Counted from the stretch's first letter, positions 20,080 to 32,900 are shown. The stretch is DNA of 64,000 nt from Terfezia claveryi (GCA_015179025.1 WHUX01000044.1:295933-359932); one strand, 5' to 3'. The notes: a model not told the origin generated them from the letters alone. Numbers and translations: made by a program.

Positions 20080-22345
20080 ATGGCAAGCAGCCCGCTCTCC
20101 GTATCTGGGCATGAATATGTCTCCGATCCCGTGTCTTCGCTCTCCGGAGGTCGTGCTTCAGTATCCACTCCACCTGCCACCGTGCGCGATTCCGTGGACT
20201 CCGGTATGTGCCTGCTCAGTGTTTCTATAAACACCCCTACCCCCCCGCATTTGAAACTAACCCGTGCCTTCTCAGCCCCTCTCCCGGCGCTCCGTGTGCT
20301 CCAAACCTCCACCCCTTGCAAGCGCAAAGCGGCCAGCATCCCTCTCTCCCTTGAACTTGACCCCGGCTCCGCAAAGCGCCATCACCGCTCCGCAAAACAC
20401 GTCACACCCCTTATTGCCTCAGAACTCGTTCAGGCCACACACTGCTCTGCCACCTTTGCGGAAGACTTTCTCCTCCGCGACTCCTGGGACCTTCATGTCC
20501 CTGAGGCAGACATCCTTCTTGCGGCTATTACACGATCCTTGCCTCCTGCTGACAAGGTGCGATACCATCGGAGGACAGGGGAGTACACCTGCAGCCCCCC
20601 AGCCTACTCAAACGCCATGTATCCCGAGTGGTTCTGCCGCCTGGCAAATGCAATCCGCAATGCGAATAATCCCACCCTAGCTGCGCTTCACTCAACGTGG
20701 AAATGCACCAAGGACACCGCTCCCACCGGTGCCCGCAATGGGGGATTACGCCCCGACTTTATTCTTACGGTAGATGGTGATGCCACGAGCAGCAGCTCGG
20801 CAACTCCAACATGGGACTCTATCCTAGTGGTTGGCGAGCACCAGTCAAAAGGCTCCCAGCCCTTCACCCGACTTGCCCAGTATGCGGAACAGGTCTTCAT
20901 TGCGCAACCCTTCCGCACTGCAGTCCTTGGTATTATCACATCAAATACTGGTCCACGACTCAGATTCTGGAGATTCGACCGAGCGGGCGCTATAGGATCA
21001 ATGGACTTAGATTATCAATCTACTAGTCGCCAATTACGCACTATTGTTCGCGGTCTATACGCAATCCCGTTCTTGCCTCCAGAGGCGGTTGGGTTTCACG
21101 TCAGTAGTATTATTACTAACCATCTTCCATCTAGAAACAGCTTTCCACTCAATGATTCCCTCCCGTGGAGGTTGCGCATGTCGCCATCCACGCTGTATGA
21201 AGGTGAAGCGTTAATGAATCGTCTTCTCTTCATCGCCCCTGGAATTGTTACTCGTGGTACTCGCGTATGGTGTGGTACGCTTGGTGGCACCTCTGTCGTA
21301 ATCAAATACAGTTGGCGGAGCAGCACACGGCCTCCGGAGGCATCTCTTTACCAGCTTGCAGCCTCCCATCATGTGATCGGGCTCGCTACTCTAGTTGCCT
21401 ATGATACCTACGAGGATATCGCTACCAATATGCGCTTCGATCATGCCGTGGTCGACAGACATACAAAAATACATAATCGCCACCTCACCCGCATTATCCT
21501 CACCCCCACCGGCAGAGCAATTGGTGGCAAAACCTATCTCCATTACAGGTTGCCCAAGGGTTGTTTGCGGGGTTAGTCGGTCATGCATCGTTGTACTTTG
21601 ATGGAGGGATACTGCATAGAGATGTATCACCATATAATATTATATACACAAACAAACCCCAAGTTGCCGTTCACGAATGGATTCTAGGAGGGAACAGGGA
21701 GGCAGATGTTATTGGGGGACCATGATGCATTTGCATGGAGCGCTAATTGATCTAGACTATGCCATTGAACTAGTTCTACAGAGGGACGTCATCAGCTGCC
21801 GCAGATCGTACTGGGACGTATCCGTTTATTGCGATGGGGGTGTTGGGCAAAGGAGAAAACATCGATATAGACATGATCTTGAGAGTTTCCTGTATGTATT
21901 GTTGTGGGTATGTTGTTATCCGTGACACCAGACCCCAACTCTGAGAAGAGGGACATTATGGACAATATCTGGCCCGCTCGCATCCTTTAAAGACATGGAT
22001 ATTTGAGGATGAGCAGACAGTTACAGCACACAAGGTGATGACATAGTCCAGGATGAGGAGAGGTTTGAGGGTTGTTGGGACGGTTCAGAGCAGGGTTTGA
22101 GGGGTTCAAAGACATTGCTAGGCGGTGGAGGAAGACATTATGGGGGATAGAGGGGTCATGGCGATGTGCGATTGACCCTGCCCGTAAGAGAGCGTGGGAG
22201 GCGAGGGCACAGAGCCTGCAAGCGGAGAAAAGCGGTATTGGTTGTTGCATAATGAGGTGAGGATGGGAGTGATTGACAGAGAGGCATTTTGCGAGGCGAG
22301 GGATGCCTTGCAGGGGTTGGTTGAGGCATTGGCGCCGCCGGAAGA
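20080..22345 (+). pseudogene. FunK1-type fungal protein kinase, broken
   Basis: FunK1 kinases are a large fungal family of protein-kinase-like proteins; their substrates are mostly unknown. From the ATG at 20080 there is a Ser/Pro-rich N-terminus, then the FunK1 N-terminal region (RPDFILTV, SILVVGEHQSKG, LRFWRFDRAG). The kinase domain follows, with a probable ATP-binding Lys in VVIKYSW (about 21300), the catalytic LHRDVSPYNIIYT (HRD at 21615-21623), the metal-binding LIDLDYA (21749-21757), RTGTYPFIAM and HDLESFLYVLLWVC. These blocks lie in three frames: shifts occur near 21545, between 21640 and 21720, and twice between 21800 and 21860. Its 3' end abuts the LTR at 22349. Introns might explain one shift, not all. 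Confidence 0.75.
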
Positions 22346-22348
22346 GGG

Positions 22349-22819
22349 TGTATTACAAAACTAAGTAATTAGTAGAACTTTGTTACAAACAGATGTCTGA
22401 TGAGTTAAGGCAAGATAAGGGAGTGTACAAGGGAGGTATACCTTCGCGGAGAGAAGCAAGATCTGTATTAGAATATAAGACGTTGGATAGGGATCCAACG
22501 ACAGTACGAGGGCAAGGGCTATATGTACATAATTCCGGATCAAGGCAATGGAAGGAATAAGCTTCTCGAGACCCCTATCTTGGGAGCCAAGCAAGATAAC
22601 AATAACCCATCACCTGCATCGGAGGTGATGCCTAAGGCAACAACAAGAAGATAACCATAAGAATAACAATACGATACTCGGACAGGATTTTGTTCGAGTG
22701 TTAAGCAACCCTCTATCACCTGCGACCGCAGGTGATAACAAAGTCAATGGTGTCTACAATGAAAGTCAGATGGGATTCTGTGCGACTCTCAAAACAGGAC
22801 TAAGTACACGGTTGTGATA
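22349..22819 (-). repeat. LTR of the second Gypsy copy
   Basis: It aligns in inverse with the LTR at 1662-2240, including CTCGTACTGTCGTTGGATC and two CACCTG palindromes. A polypurine tract (AAAGGGGG on the minus strand) adjoins it at about 22825-22833. The outer end TGTATTAC lies directly after the FunK1 relic. Confidence 0.75.
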
Positions 22820-23091
22820 CTATGCCCCCTTTAGGCTGGAGCTCTAGTGACAAGGAGGCCTAGGCATGACAACTAGCAAAATCAACATAGAAAACAATAA
22901 CAAGAGCAAGAACAAGAACCCCAACTCCAAATAACAACAAGAACGAGAGTCGGACAGACCCCACCGTATGACTCTCAAAAGGCACAATATCATTTGACTG
23001 GGTAAGGCTTCCTTGGGTATCGTTAATGGAACAGGGTGACTAAGTTCTATGCATTTTCCAAGTCTTCTGCAGGTTGCTAGGTAGCCTCCTC
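22820..23091 (-). pseudogene. Gypsy chromodomain end and 3' untranslated tail
   Basis: On the minus strand this matches 1423-1661 of the first copy: remains of the chromodomain (about 23091-22985), then the non-coding tail and the polypurine tract. It is cut by hAT-A directly after the sequence GCCTCCTC at 23084-23091. Confidence 0.7.
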
Positions 23092-23459
23092 CAGTATTTT
23101 GATCGGGCCGGCCAGTCCGGCCGTCAAGCAGGCCCAGGCCGGTCTGGACCGGGTTGAGCTCAGCCATGGACTGGCCTGACTTATAAGGCCGGCATGCATA
23201 CTCACAAGAGCAGGTTGTAGGTGGACTGGGCGGACTGGGCGGACTGGGCGGACTGGGCGGACTGGGCCAGACTGGGCCGGACTGAGCAGCAGTGAGTGAG
23301 AAGTGAGTGAGAGTTACTATATAACTGATATGGGTACGGAGTAAACAAATATCATGATTTTCGGAAGCTAATCGGCCTAGTAAATAGAATATGAAAAATA
23401 CAATCAAACAACTCAGCACTCGCTTCCGCTCATTCAGATTCTCCCACTACAATAATATC

Positions 23460-25206
23460 CTACTCCGCACTACTCTCAAGTCCTATCCCAAAGCTCTTAA
23501 GCGCCAATTGCTCTAACATAGTACGTACTTCTTCTGTTTCTCCAAAGGCAACTAGTCCTCCATCGGCCTGCCATGACTTCATACATTCTGCCGCTTCAAT
23601 AATATCCTCCTTAAGCCTATTCCGCCGGTCGGTTACCATTAAGCCTGTACTGCTAAAAACCCGTTCAACTTCAGAACTCATAGCTGGGATCACAAGCAAG
23701 CTAAGTGCCATCATCGAGAGCTGTGGATAATCTGCTTTTTTTTTTTTTTTTTTAAATACTCAGTACTCCTATGCAGCCCCGTAGGGTGGATAATCTGCTT
23801 GGTGCTGAATCCACCAAACTCGTAGGTTATTGGTCTCAATAATAGTAGATGAGATAAAATGTTGGAGTTCATCTTTTTGACGCACTCGAGGACCATGCTT
23901 ATTCTTCCAATTATTTAACGTGGAGTCTGCTATTGCAGGTGTATGAGAGGAACTTGTAGTCTGAGGAGTTGTTGTAGTCGGTATAGATTGTTTGTTGCTA
24001 AATTAATATAATATTAGTAAATAGTTTAAAAATAGTAGTAGAGATATATCTATACTATGTTTCCCATAAAAGAGTTACTTTATTCCTCACATTCTCTATC
24101 CATGTAGGATGTTCTGCCCAATTGATCTCAAAGTATTCAAACTTCATACTAGGATGTAAAGCAACAGCAGCATATAATACAGTATTAGAATCGGTTAAGG
24201 TATAATACTTATCAAGCTTCTGCCATGCAAGAAGAATTGAACTAATTAAATGTGGAGTTGAGTTTGCTGCTATATGACTTAATTTGGTAGTCTCTAAATG
24301 CTTGAAAAGGTAGTCCATTATTGGAAGTAAATCATAGAGTACACCATTGCCTCTATGACCTTCAAGCTCAAAGGTATAGCGATGAAAAGGTTCTAGAATA
24401 CTAATAATATCTTGAAGCTTAGCCCAATCATCAACATCTAACTGATCATCATGTAGGCTATCTCAAATATGTCTGGCAATAAAAACCTCAAAGCCATTTT
24501 GTAATTGTAATGCTCACTTTAAGGCTTTAAAATTACTATTCTATCAAGTAAGACTTGCTACAATAGGTTGAAATACAGTCTCCTCTGGTTGAGCTTCTTG
24601 TGTAATTTTAGTAAACTCTTCTCACCTTTGTAGTGTCCAGCAGATGAAAGTGATAATATTATGTAGTTTGCTATAAGGTCCTCATTTCTACCATTCTGCT
24701 AATTGACTATCCTTATTAGTATTATCAGCATCATCTCGATCTATAAAATCCTGTCCATACAAAAATGCTTTGACTACCAAATTAATAATATGACCAATAC
24801 ATCTCAATCGGCTTTCTATAGGATTAAACTCAATTTCAATATCCTTCAATCGCTGGGATAAACAAAGTAGAGCTGAATTATTATTAGTAGCATTATCCAG
24901 TATAAAATAACCAATTTTATGAACTAGAGAATATTCTTGTAACAAAGTTAATAGAATCTGACTCTGATTTTCACCGGTATATACTCCATGAATGCACCTT
25001 AGTCCAGGTGTTGAAATTTCAGATGGTGGTGCATGCGATCCAGATGAGGAGGGTTGTATAGATATAGTAAAATTATTATCGTGCTCAAATGTAGAGCCAA
25101 ACCATGATGTAGTGATATTAGTGAGATCACGGTCACTTAAGGTCACTAGGTCATCATCAAACAGATTGGACTTAAGGTCCATGTCGGCTGGGTTGAAGTT
25201 GTCCAT
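23460..25206 (-). pseudogene. hAT-A transposase, degraded
   Basis: From an ATG at 25206 the minus strand reads an N-terminal region with HKIGYFILDNATNNN and RCIGHIINLVVKAFLY (RNase-H-like core). A middle block is LAWQKLDKYYTLTDSNTVLY, and a C-terminal dimerisation domain has IPAMSSEVERVFSSTGLMVT followed by DRRNRLKEDIIEAAECMKSW. These are diagnostic of fungal hAT transposases. Stops and shifts break it near 24688, 24320 and 23900. A SINE fragment is inserted at 23738-23785. Confidence 0.8.
23738..23785 (-). mobile_element. 5'-truncated SINE with 15-bp target duplication
   Basis: On the minus strand a short body (CTGCATAGGAGTACTGAGTA) ends in a poly-A tail. GTGGATAATCTGCTT stands on both sides (23723-23737 and 23786-23800). 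The body matches the 3' part of the SINE at 29259-29420. The exact flanking repeats show insertion by LINE-type reverse transcription into the hAT-A transposase. Confidence 0.85.
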
Positions 25207-25724
25207 CTCATTTACTTTGTGAAATGTTAGTATGTCATAAGCAGGTTTAGATATATTGCATACCTGCTCAGCAATGCCCCAATGCTCCGATGCTCCGATG
25301 AGACTGGAGAATAAAATGAATTTGTTTTGACAAATGTATGCTCTTATATAGTCGGATTGCCTATTCTAGACCAGCCTGGTCGACTGGGTGGACTGGGCGG
25401 ACTGGGCCAGACTAGGCTGGAATGGCCGGACTGGGCAGACTGGTCGGACTGTTCAGACTGGTCGGACTGATTGGACTGGTCAGACTGATCGGACTGGTCG
25501 GACTGGTTGGACTGATTGGACTGGTCGGACTGATCGGACTGGTCAGACTGATCAGACTGGTCGGACTAATCGGACTGGTCGGACTGCAGTCTATGGGATA
25601 GCCCACTGGGGCCGGCCCAGGCTGTTTCAGACCAGCACAGACCTCGGCCCTCAGTCTAGGCCCCTGGTAGCCTGAAGGCTAGCCTGGCCGGTTGGCGACA
25701 CTGGGGCCCTCCTCATCCTCTAAC

Positions 25725-28462
25725 TAGGCTTGGGCACGAGACGAGACATCTCGAGACACTTCGGCAAAAGTCTCAAGACTTTTCATCAGTGGTGGCGAAA
25801 ATTTTTCACTGGCTGCAAACATATTTTTTTATTGGTTGCGACCAGTGTTGTGACTAGTGTTATGATATACAATTGGTTGTGACCAGTGTCTCGGTATATA
25901 AGTTAGCTGGTTGGCACAACACCCTCATATCTTAATATAAAGGTAGCTGGTGAACTAAAGGTAGTCTGGCGAAGATATCTATTCCTTCTCCTTCTCATTC
26001 TCATTCTCCACCTTCTCCACTTATTTTCTACACATTTCTCTCCTACAGCTAAAATTGTCAACTTCGTTGCCAACAATGAGCCAAATCTCCGTATTGGCTG
26101 CTCGTACACCAGATGAATATATTATGGCTTTGGTAGGGCGCTATGCTACGCTGCAAGACTCACATACTATTAGCGGAACTGTATGCTTACGGAAATTCAG
26201 CAGTTATGTATATACCCACAAGATGTTAATTCGGAAGACATTGGAACATAATGAAAGTAAGCATATTATCTACTGTACGCACTGCATAAGAGGGGAGTAG
26301 ACTGTAGAAGCAAAATCTACTACTTCTAGTTTACAGCTATGACATCTCCGATAGCGACATCCTTTGCTCCCAACCAGTCAAGAAGAAGAAATACAACGAC
26401 TGGAACAGCTAGCGAAATCTTCAGGTACTACAACAACTGAACAGACTCTGTTCAGTATTATGGTGCAAGGGAAAACAGCAAGTACAAGAAAACAAGCAGA
26501 CAGATTTGATAATAAGGTATTACGCGAGCATATATCTTCTTTTCTAATTAATACCAATACTTCTTTATCTGTTGTTGAAAATTGCAGTTTTCGGGAGTTA
26601 CTTCAATATTGCAATCCTGCTGCTGTTATGATATCCAGACGTACTGCATCTCGTGATATTATGAGTTTATATTCTAAGCTATTACCTCGCATTCAGAATA
26701 TGCTGCGTGAGTTTACAGTTACTTATGGAGGTAGGGTTAGTATTACTTTGGATGCATGGAGTTCATCTACTCAAATACCTTTTTTGGGAATTACTGCACA
26801 TTTTATTGAACCTGTTACTTGGAAGTTTCGGTCATTATTATTAGGTTTTGAATGTTTGGAGGGAAGTCATTCTGCACAAGCTTTAGGTCGGGTTCTTGTT
26901 ACATGTTTGCAAAAATTTCATGTAGCAGGAGCTATTCGTGCTATTACAGCTGACTCTGCATCTATTAATACTGCTATGTTTCGAAGGCTAGAAAGAGAAG
27001 GTCATTTGTCGGGATTTAAACAAGATGATGCACATGTTCAATGTATGGGTCATGTTATTAATTTGACAGTACAGATGCTGTTGAAAACCCTTCATACAAC
27101 TCCAGTACAGGATGAAGCAAATCTGGCTGATGATGAAGATGATAAAGACTTTGAGAATCAACTAGAAGAAACTCAACTGGCATGCACATCCTATAAAGCA
27201 CGCAAAATCATTGTAAAAATCCGATCATCACATCGCCTCTGGAAATCTCTAAAAGCTCAAGCTCAAGCAGCACGCATACCATCTAAACACTCTATCTTGG
27301 ATATACCTATGCATTGGAATTCTACACATGCTATGCTTGAATGCATTTTGGAATTGCGCCTTGCAATTGATGCTATATGCAAGTATGTATAATCCTAATC
27401 TGAGATTGTTAAGAAAAATACTGACTACTTTAGATTGGAAGAACGCTTGTGGAGTTTACAAATTCATGCCGATGAATGGTCTCTTCTTCAAAAACTTAAA
27501 GATATTCTCGATATCTTTATTAAAGCTACTGAACATTTGAGTGGAAGTAGCTATCCTACCTTGTCTGCACAGCTCCCATACTTCTCAGTATTAGCAACTC
27601 GTTTAGAGACCATAGTGGAGCGAGAGCACAATCAGAAATCGATTTTCTATGAGGCTTGTACTGCTAGCTGGCAGAAGCTTGATGAATATCATAGTAAAAC
27701 TGGTTCTGCACAAGCAATTGCAACTATGTTGGATCCACGATATAAAGTTCAAACATTCCGGAACCTTGGATGACGAACCGAGTGGATCACAAAAGCAGAA
27801 GAAGCTATCCAGCGCATTTATCAGAACCAGTATGCTCCTTCCGCTGCATCCTCATGCCCTTCTACTCCACCTCCAGTGCAAAGCTCCAACTACCTAGAAG
27901 ATGACTTCATGACGGCGGTATTTGGTTCTTCACAAGCCAGCAGCACAATTCCAGAGATGTCGGAGGTGGATATATTTTTGGAGGAAAAGGTTGAACTTCT
28001 GCAGGTTGATCCAATTGAATGGTGGCGTACTTATGAGTCTCGATTTCCTAACCTTAGTCGCATGGCTCGAGATTATCTTGCTATTCCTGCTACCAGTGTA
28101 CCTTCTTAATGTTGTTTTTCTATTGCAGGGAATGTTTTAACTAAGTGGAGAAGTGCTATAATAGAGGGAATGGCTAATGCGATCATGTGTTGCAAGTATT
28201 GGTTGGGGTTTGATGAGTTCACACCGCTAGACATGATTTTAGAGCGAGGGTTGGTGGAAGAGGGAATGGAAGGGGATCTGGAAATCGAAAGTAAAGATGA
28301 TGATGATTAGGTAGCTAGCTCATGAGTTCGAATACAATTATCTTGGGTGCATTGGCAAAAGTCTCGAGACTTATGAGACTGTCTCGAGACTTGCCTGGTA
28401 AATGACGAGACGTCTCGAGACCAGGCACTGTCTTGTCTCGAGACGTCTCATACCCAGGCGTA
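25725..28462 (+). mobile_element. hAT transposon B, inserted in the Gypsy chromodomain
   Basis: Inverted ends: TAGGCTTGGGCACGAGACGA at 25725 and, inward from the right, TACGCCTGGGTATGAGACGT. Both are followed by GAGACTCTCG-type subterminal motifs (TCTCGAGAC repeated). Flanks CCTCTAAC (25717-25724) and CCCCTAAC (28463-28470) form an 8-bp target duplication with one mismatch. Gypsy sequence resumes at 28463. It belongs to a family different from hAT-A and lies on the opposite strand. Confidence 0.88.
26076..28310 (+). pseudogene. hAT-B transposase, one frame with intron and stops
   Basis: A single frame runs from the ATG at 26076 to TAG at 28308-28310 when one 51-nt intron (27383-27433; GTATGT, TACTGAC, TTTAG) is allowed for, about 727 codons. 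A BED-type zinc finger lies at about 26255-26350 (YCTHC and a downstream H-x3-H). Then come the hAT RNase-H-like domain (ITLDAWSS, ITADSASINTAMF, CMGHVINLTVQ), LDPRYKVQTF and the C-terminal dimerisation region (DPIEWW, YLAIPATSVPS, GNVLTKWRS). Stops occur near 26298, 26341, 26353, 27771 and 28107. Most fit single C-to-T or G-to-A changes. Confidence 0.85.
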
Positions 28463-29147
28463 CCCCTAACTATTTGACTTTGTACTGAACTCAGCTATAG
28501 GGCTTCCTGGAGTCTAGTACCTCCTCAACCTCCTATTCCTTTTCTCCTGTAATTATTATGTAAGGAGATAGGAGGTGCCTTTGCCCTGGAAGAGGATCAT
28601 CTATGGCTGGTTTGATCTCTGAGATATAGATGACTGGATAGTACTTGATATCTCTGGAGAACTTCAGCTAATAAGTATAAGTGCCTACACTTCCCAATAC
28701 CTCATATAGCCCTAAGAACATGTGATCTAGCTTCCACGAGAGTCGTTCTGTCTGGAAGGACCTGCTGGATAATCATACCTAATCTCCCAGTTCATATTTG
28801 GGAGCTGGCAACAAAGACCCATTAGTATATTCTACTTATCTGGCCTAGGCATAACCCAACTCAGCCTTCAGGGTAGAATGGAGTTCAGAAATCTGTATAG
28901 CGAACTCCTTGGCTAGGGTATTCTCCCTAGCCTTGTGCAGGGGTACTAGAGAGTCTATGAACCGAGGGTGCCATCTATAATTGGCCAAGAATAGGAAGGT
29001 CTTCAGAGTCTCAGAGAATTGGTTGTTGATAGAAAATTTGTAGATGGCTAATAATGATACCCAGTTGTTCTATTGGTAACTGGTATTAGCCCTTAAGTAT
29101 TGTTCCATGATGGCATTCATGCGTTCTGATTAGCCATTGGTCTCAGT
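28463..29147 (-). pseudogene. Gypsy integrase fragment
   Basis: On the minus strand it matches the C-terminal half of the integrase in the first copy, from TETNG-stop-SERMNAIMEQYL (the stop TAA replaces a Gln codon) down to the start of the chromodomain. The catalytic Glu of the DDE triad is the one in SERMN. It is heavily mutated. At about 29147 homology ends abruptly. Confidence 0.75.
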
Positions 29148-29258
29148 ATATATAAGCCGCGAATGCACGAATTTCATGTACTATATATGGCTGGCGTAGG
29201 TAGGATGCTAGCCTATTCCCCGTAACAAAAGGGCTTGGCGAGTACTCGCGAGTAGCCG

Positions 29259-29420
29259 ACAGCATGGGGCCCCTCTTTGTTATATGTATTTAGTTCTTGC
29301 GTGGGGTTGGCAGATTAACTTGCCTCTCCCTTGAATCCACTGGGCTTCCGTGTGGCTCCTCATAGCTCCACGTTAGAGCTGCATAGGAGTATCAAGTATT
29401 TAAAAAAAATCAAAAAAAAA
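29259..29420 (+). mobile_element. SINE, full copy with 13-bp target duplication
   Basis: A 162-bp sequence ends in an A-rich tail (AAAAAAAATCAAAAAAAAA) and is flanked on both sides by TCGCGAGTAGCCG (29246-29258 and 29421-29433). It contains CCTTGAATCCACTGG, which resembles the B-box of tRNA-type polymerase III promoters (GGTTCGAATCC), so a tRNA origin is possible. Related copies: 23738-23785 and 39590-39704. Confidence 0.85.
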
Positions 29421-29614
29421 TCGCGAGTAGCCGGCGAGATTGGCGCGAGCTGGCTTCTCATGGATTGCCATCGGCGCGAGTCGGTATCGAGTAGGAAAAA
29501 TAGTTGGCAAACTCGCCTCGACTCGGGCCGATGCGCACACTAGGTGGGTTGTCAACGTTGATGTATGTAGTCTGGTGTACTACCTGAGTGAGATCCTCTA
29601 CTGGGGGTGGTAGT

Positions 29615-29887
29615 TGTTGAAGAATAATTGCCGGCTAAGTAGGAAGCGGGATATCAAGGACAAGGCCGGATCCGGATCAAGAGTGAAGGGCAAGACCGGA
29701 TCAGGCAAGAACGCTGAAGAACAAAAGTTTTCATTAATGTTACCATTTCTCGTGATCAGTATGCTTGGTGCTATTGTTCATGTATTTAAGCTGATGTTAT
29801 CTGCCCTTCGGTATGTGTTGATTATCACGAATACATATCTCTTCTCCTCCGTATACATTGCAGTGCGACCACTGCTCGGTTTTTACA
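29615..29887 (+). repeat. Copia 5' LTR
   Basis: 273 bp, TG...CA bounded. The next bases (TGGTAGCAACAC) may be the primer-binding site; the matching tRNA was not determined. Confidence 0.95.
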
Positions 29888-29937
29888 TGGTAGCAACACA
29901 TCTTTCTTAATCAATCAATACTATTCATAAGTTCAGC

Positions 29938-32900
29938 ATGACATCCGAAATGGCACCGGCCACTACCTCGCATACCCCATTCAAGCCACCGAAGGCTACC
30001 GAGAACCTCAAAGATGAGAACAATTATAGCTCATGGTCCATGGAAGTAACAATGCTTTTTCGACTCGCTGATCTCGATAAGGCTATAGACCCTGTCGAGG
30101 GTGTAGCCCCCGAACCACCAACGAAGATATATCAACAGCTCTCCGACAAAGCTCTAGCTACCATTATGGCGAATTGCGATTCAGAACCATTGTCACTCAT
30201 TCGTATCTCCCCTAATGCACTCAATGCTTGGGGGACCCTGAAATCACACTATGAAGGCCGCACTCGCACACACATGTCCGCGCTGCTTCTTGCAATCACT
30301 AATCTTCATTTCGATGATAGAAAGGACACTTTAACTCAACACATTATGAAGTTCGAAAATAAATGGAACCTCCTGTTAGCCAACGTGGCTACCGTTCCTT
30401 CTGATACCTCCAGTCTTGCTGGCACCATCAAGAGCTTTATTAGCTATGATGGATGGAAAGCAACCATGCTATTGTCTACACTCCCTCATATCTCAGTATA
30501 TTAGAATCTCATTATGAATTTGACAGGAGGAACCGCTACTCCCTCTTATGCCGATGTCGCACTCCGACTTCGTGAGCTATCAGATCACCTTAAAGCTCGC
30601 CCAAGAAGAGATACACCTCAAGAGCCTGCCTCAGCTTTCGCAATTACCAACCTACTAGTAAAGTGTCAATATTGCAAAAGCAAAGGATGGCCTGGAACAT
30701 CTCATGAAGAGAAGGATTGCAGAACTAAGAGGCGAGATGCCTTAAGGAATAGTACTCCTCTAGCAGCCCATATCACTCAGTCCAGCGAAATTTGGGATAC
30801 TTTCTGCGATATGACAACCACCGATTTGACAGCAACATCAACCAATGCTTGGTTTGCAGATACATGCGCATCCGTCCATATTACTAATAACAAGACCGAG
30901 CTCATTGACCCTCACCAACATCATCAGTTAGTTCGAACTGGGGGAGGAAGCATTTACTCTACTCATAAGGGGTCAGTAAAAATTGGAAAAATGACTCTTG
31001 ACAATGTTCTCTATATGCCAGGTTTCCCTCGAAACCTTATAAGTATAGCAAAGATCTGCCAGCAAGGAGCAACACTTGCTCTAGGCACTCAGAATACCCT
31101 AATATTTCAAGATCAAGTTATCCCACTCACCACAGTGAATGATATATATCGGTTAGAGGTTCCTCAAATTCACTTGACAGAGCAAGAGGCCATGGGATGG
31201 CATATCAGGTATGGGCACCTTTCCTTCTCTACATTCAGAAAAATATCCGAGGTACCCAAGCACCTCAGCTATTGTACCCAACAATGCGAAACATGTATTA
31301 CAACTAAAATGACTCGCCCCCAGTCCATGGCACACAATATAAGGACATCTAGACCAGGCCAGCTCGTTCATTCCGACCTTTGCGGGCCTATGCCTGTAGA
31401 AGATCTCTGCCATCGAAGATATATGATTACACTCATAGACGATTTCTCACGATTTACAATCACTCGAGCCATTGCCTCAAAATCTGATGCAGCCGAAGCC
31501 CTCCAATATATGATGTCATACTTTGCCAATCTCACTGGCACAAAAATCCAATCACTACAGACTGACTTCGGAGGAGAGTTCAAATCTATCAAGTTTCGGC
31601 AATGGCTTGCAACACAAGGAATCAGTGAAAAACCTATAGTACCCCACCATAGTGAGACAAATGCAGTCGCAGAGAGGACTAATCGAACCATCATGACAAT
31701 GGTCCGCACCAATTTGAAAGGAATGCCAAACTCCACTTGGTCTCTAGCAATGGAGTATGCTACCTTTATTAAAAATCGAATTCCACATGCATCACTAAAC
31801 GGAGATGCTCCGCTGCAGAAGATCAAGCCTGAAATAGACATCCAGAAAGAGCGAGGGCGTTTCAGGCCTTTTGGGGAAATTGTCTACTGCCATGTTTACA
31901 CAGATGGCAAACTCACTGATAGAGCAATAGAAGCAAAGATAGTGGGATATACTTCTACATATGGTGTCTACAAGGTTATTTTGCCATCAAAACGAGTCAC
32001 TACAGCAAAAAACCCTATATCCAAGACAAAGCACTCATCTGATATGAGAATCATTACTATATCGCCAGCTAATTCACCAGCTAGTTTGCCAGCAAATTCA
32101 CTAGCCAGCTCGTCAGCCTCAATTCAGCTACCAAATAATTCACCAGCTAACTTGCCGGCCAATTTGCCAGGCAATTGGCCAGATAATTCGCTAGTTAATT
32201 TACCGATCAACTCACCAGCTACTTCACCAGCCAATTTGCCAGTCAATTTGCCAGTCAATTTGCCAGCTAATTCACTAGCCAGCTCGTCAGCCTCAATTCA
32301 GTTACCAAATGATTCGCCCCTGCGGTGGAGGAAATATGCCGACACATGGCCAGTAGCACTCAAAACTATGCGAAATGACCGAGAAGCGAACGAACAGCTC
32401 TTGCAGGAAATGCAGCTCGCTCCTGGATCAATGTCCTCAGAAGCTACAGAAGCCACTGCACCAACTTTATCCATGCTACGACGTACTGCTAGAAGTACAG
32501 CTGGTGTTCCTCCCAAACGGCTAGACCAAGACCCAGCTTATGGGCATATTTTCGAAAGCTATCTGACAATGAGCGAAGCCCTTAGCTCATCAGATAAGAG
32601 TAAATGGGAGCAAGCTATTAAAAGAGAACTCGAGCTTCTCACTAAATATGAGGTTTATGAGTGGGTGGATAAGGTACCTGAAGGAGCTAAGATAATTGAC
32701 ACCAAGTGGGTGCTGAGAGAAAAAACCGATAAAGCGCTCAATGATCCAAAGCGTTTCAAAGCTTATCTAACAGCTAGGGGTTTTTCGCAGAAGGCAGGTA
32801 TAGACTATGACCTCCATGGAACCTATACCCCAGTTTGTCGTGAGGAGACCTGGCGAATCTTACTCTGCATCAGTATTAAAAACAAGCTGATCATGCGGCA

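Larger units (their letters stand above)
23092..25706 (-). mobile_element. hAT transposon A, inserted in the Gypsy chromodomain
   Basis: The ends resemble each other in inverse: CAGTATTTTGATCGGGCCGG at 23092 and, read inward from the right, CAGTGTCGCCAACCGGCC. The flanks GCCTCCTC (23084-23091) and CCCTCCTC (25707-25714) fit an 8-bp duplication with one mismatch, the length typical of hAT elements. Gypsy sequence continues on both sides. GGACTGGGC-type and GGTCGGACTG-type tandem repeats lie just inside the ends (about 23220-23290 and 25385-25590). The exact right end is uncertain by about three bases. Confidence 0.75.
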
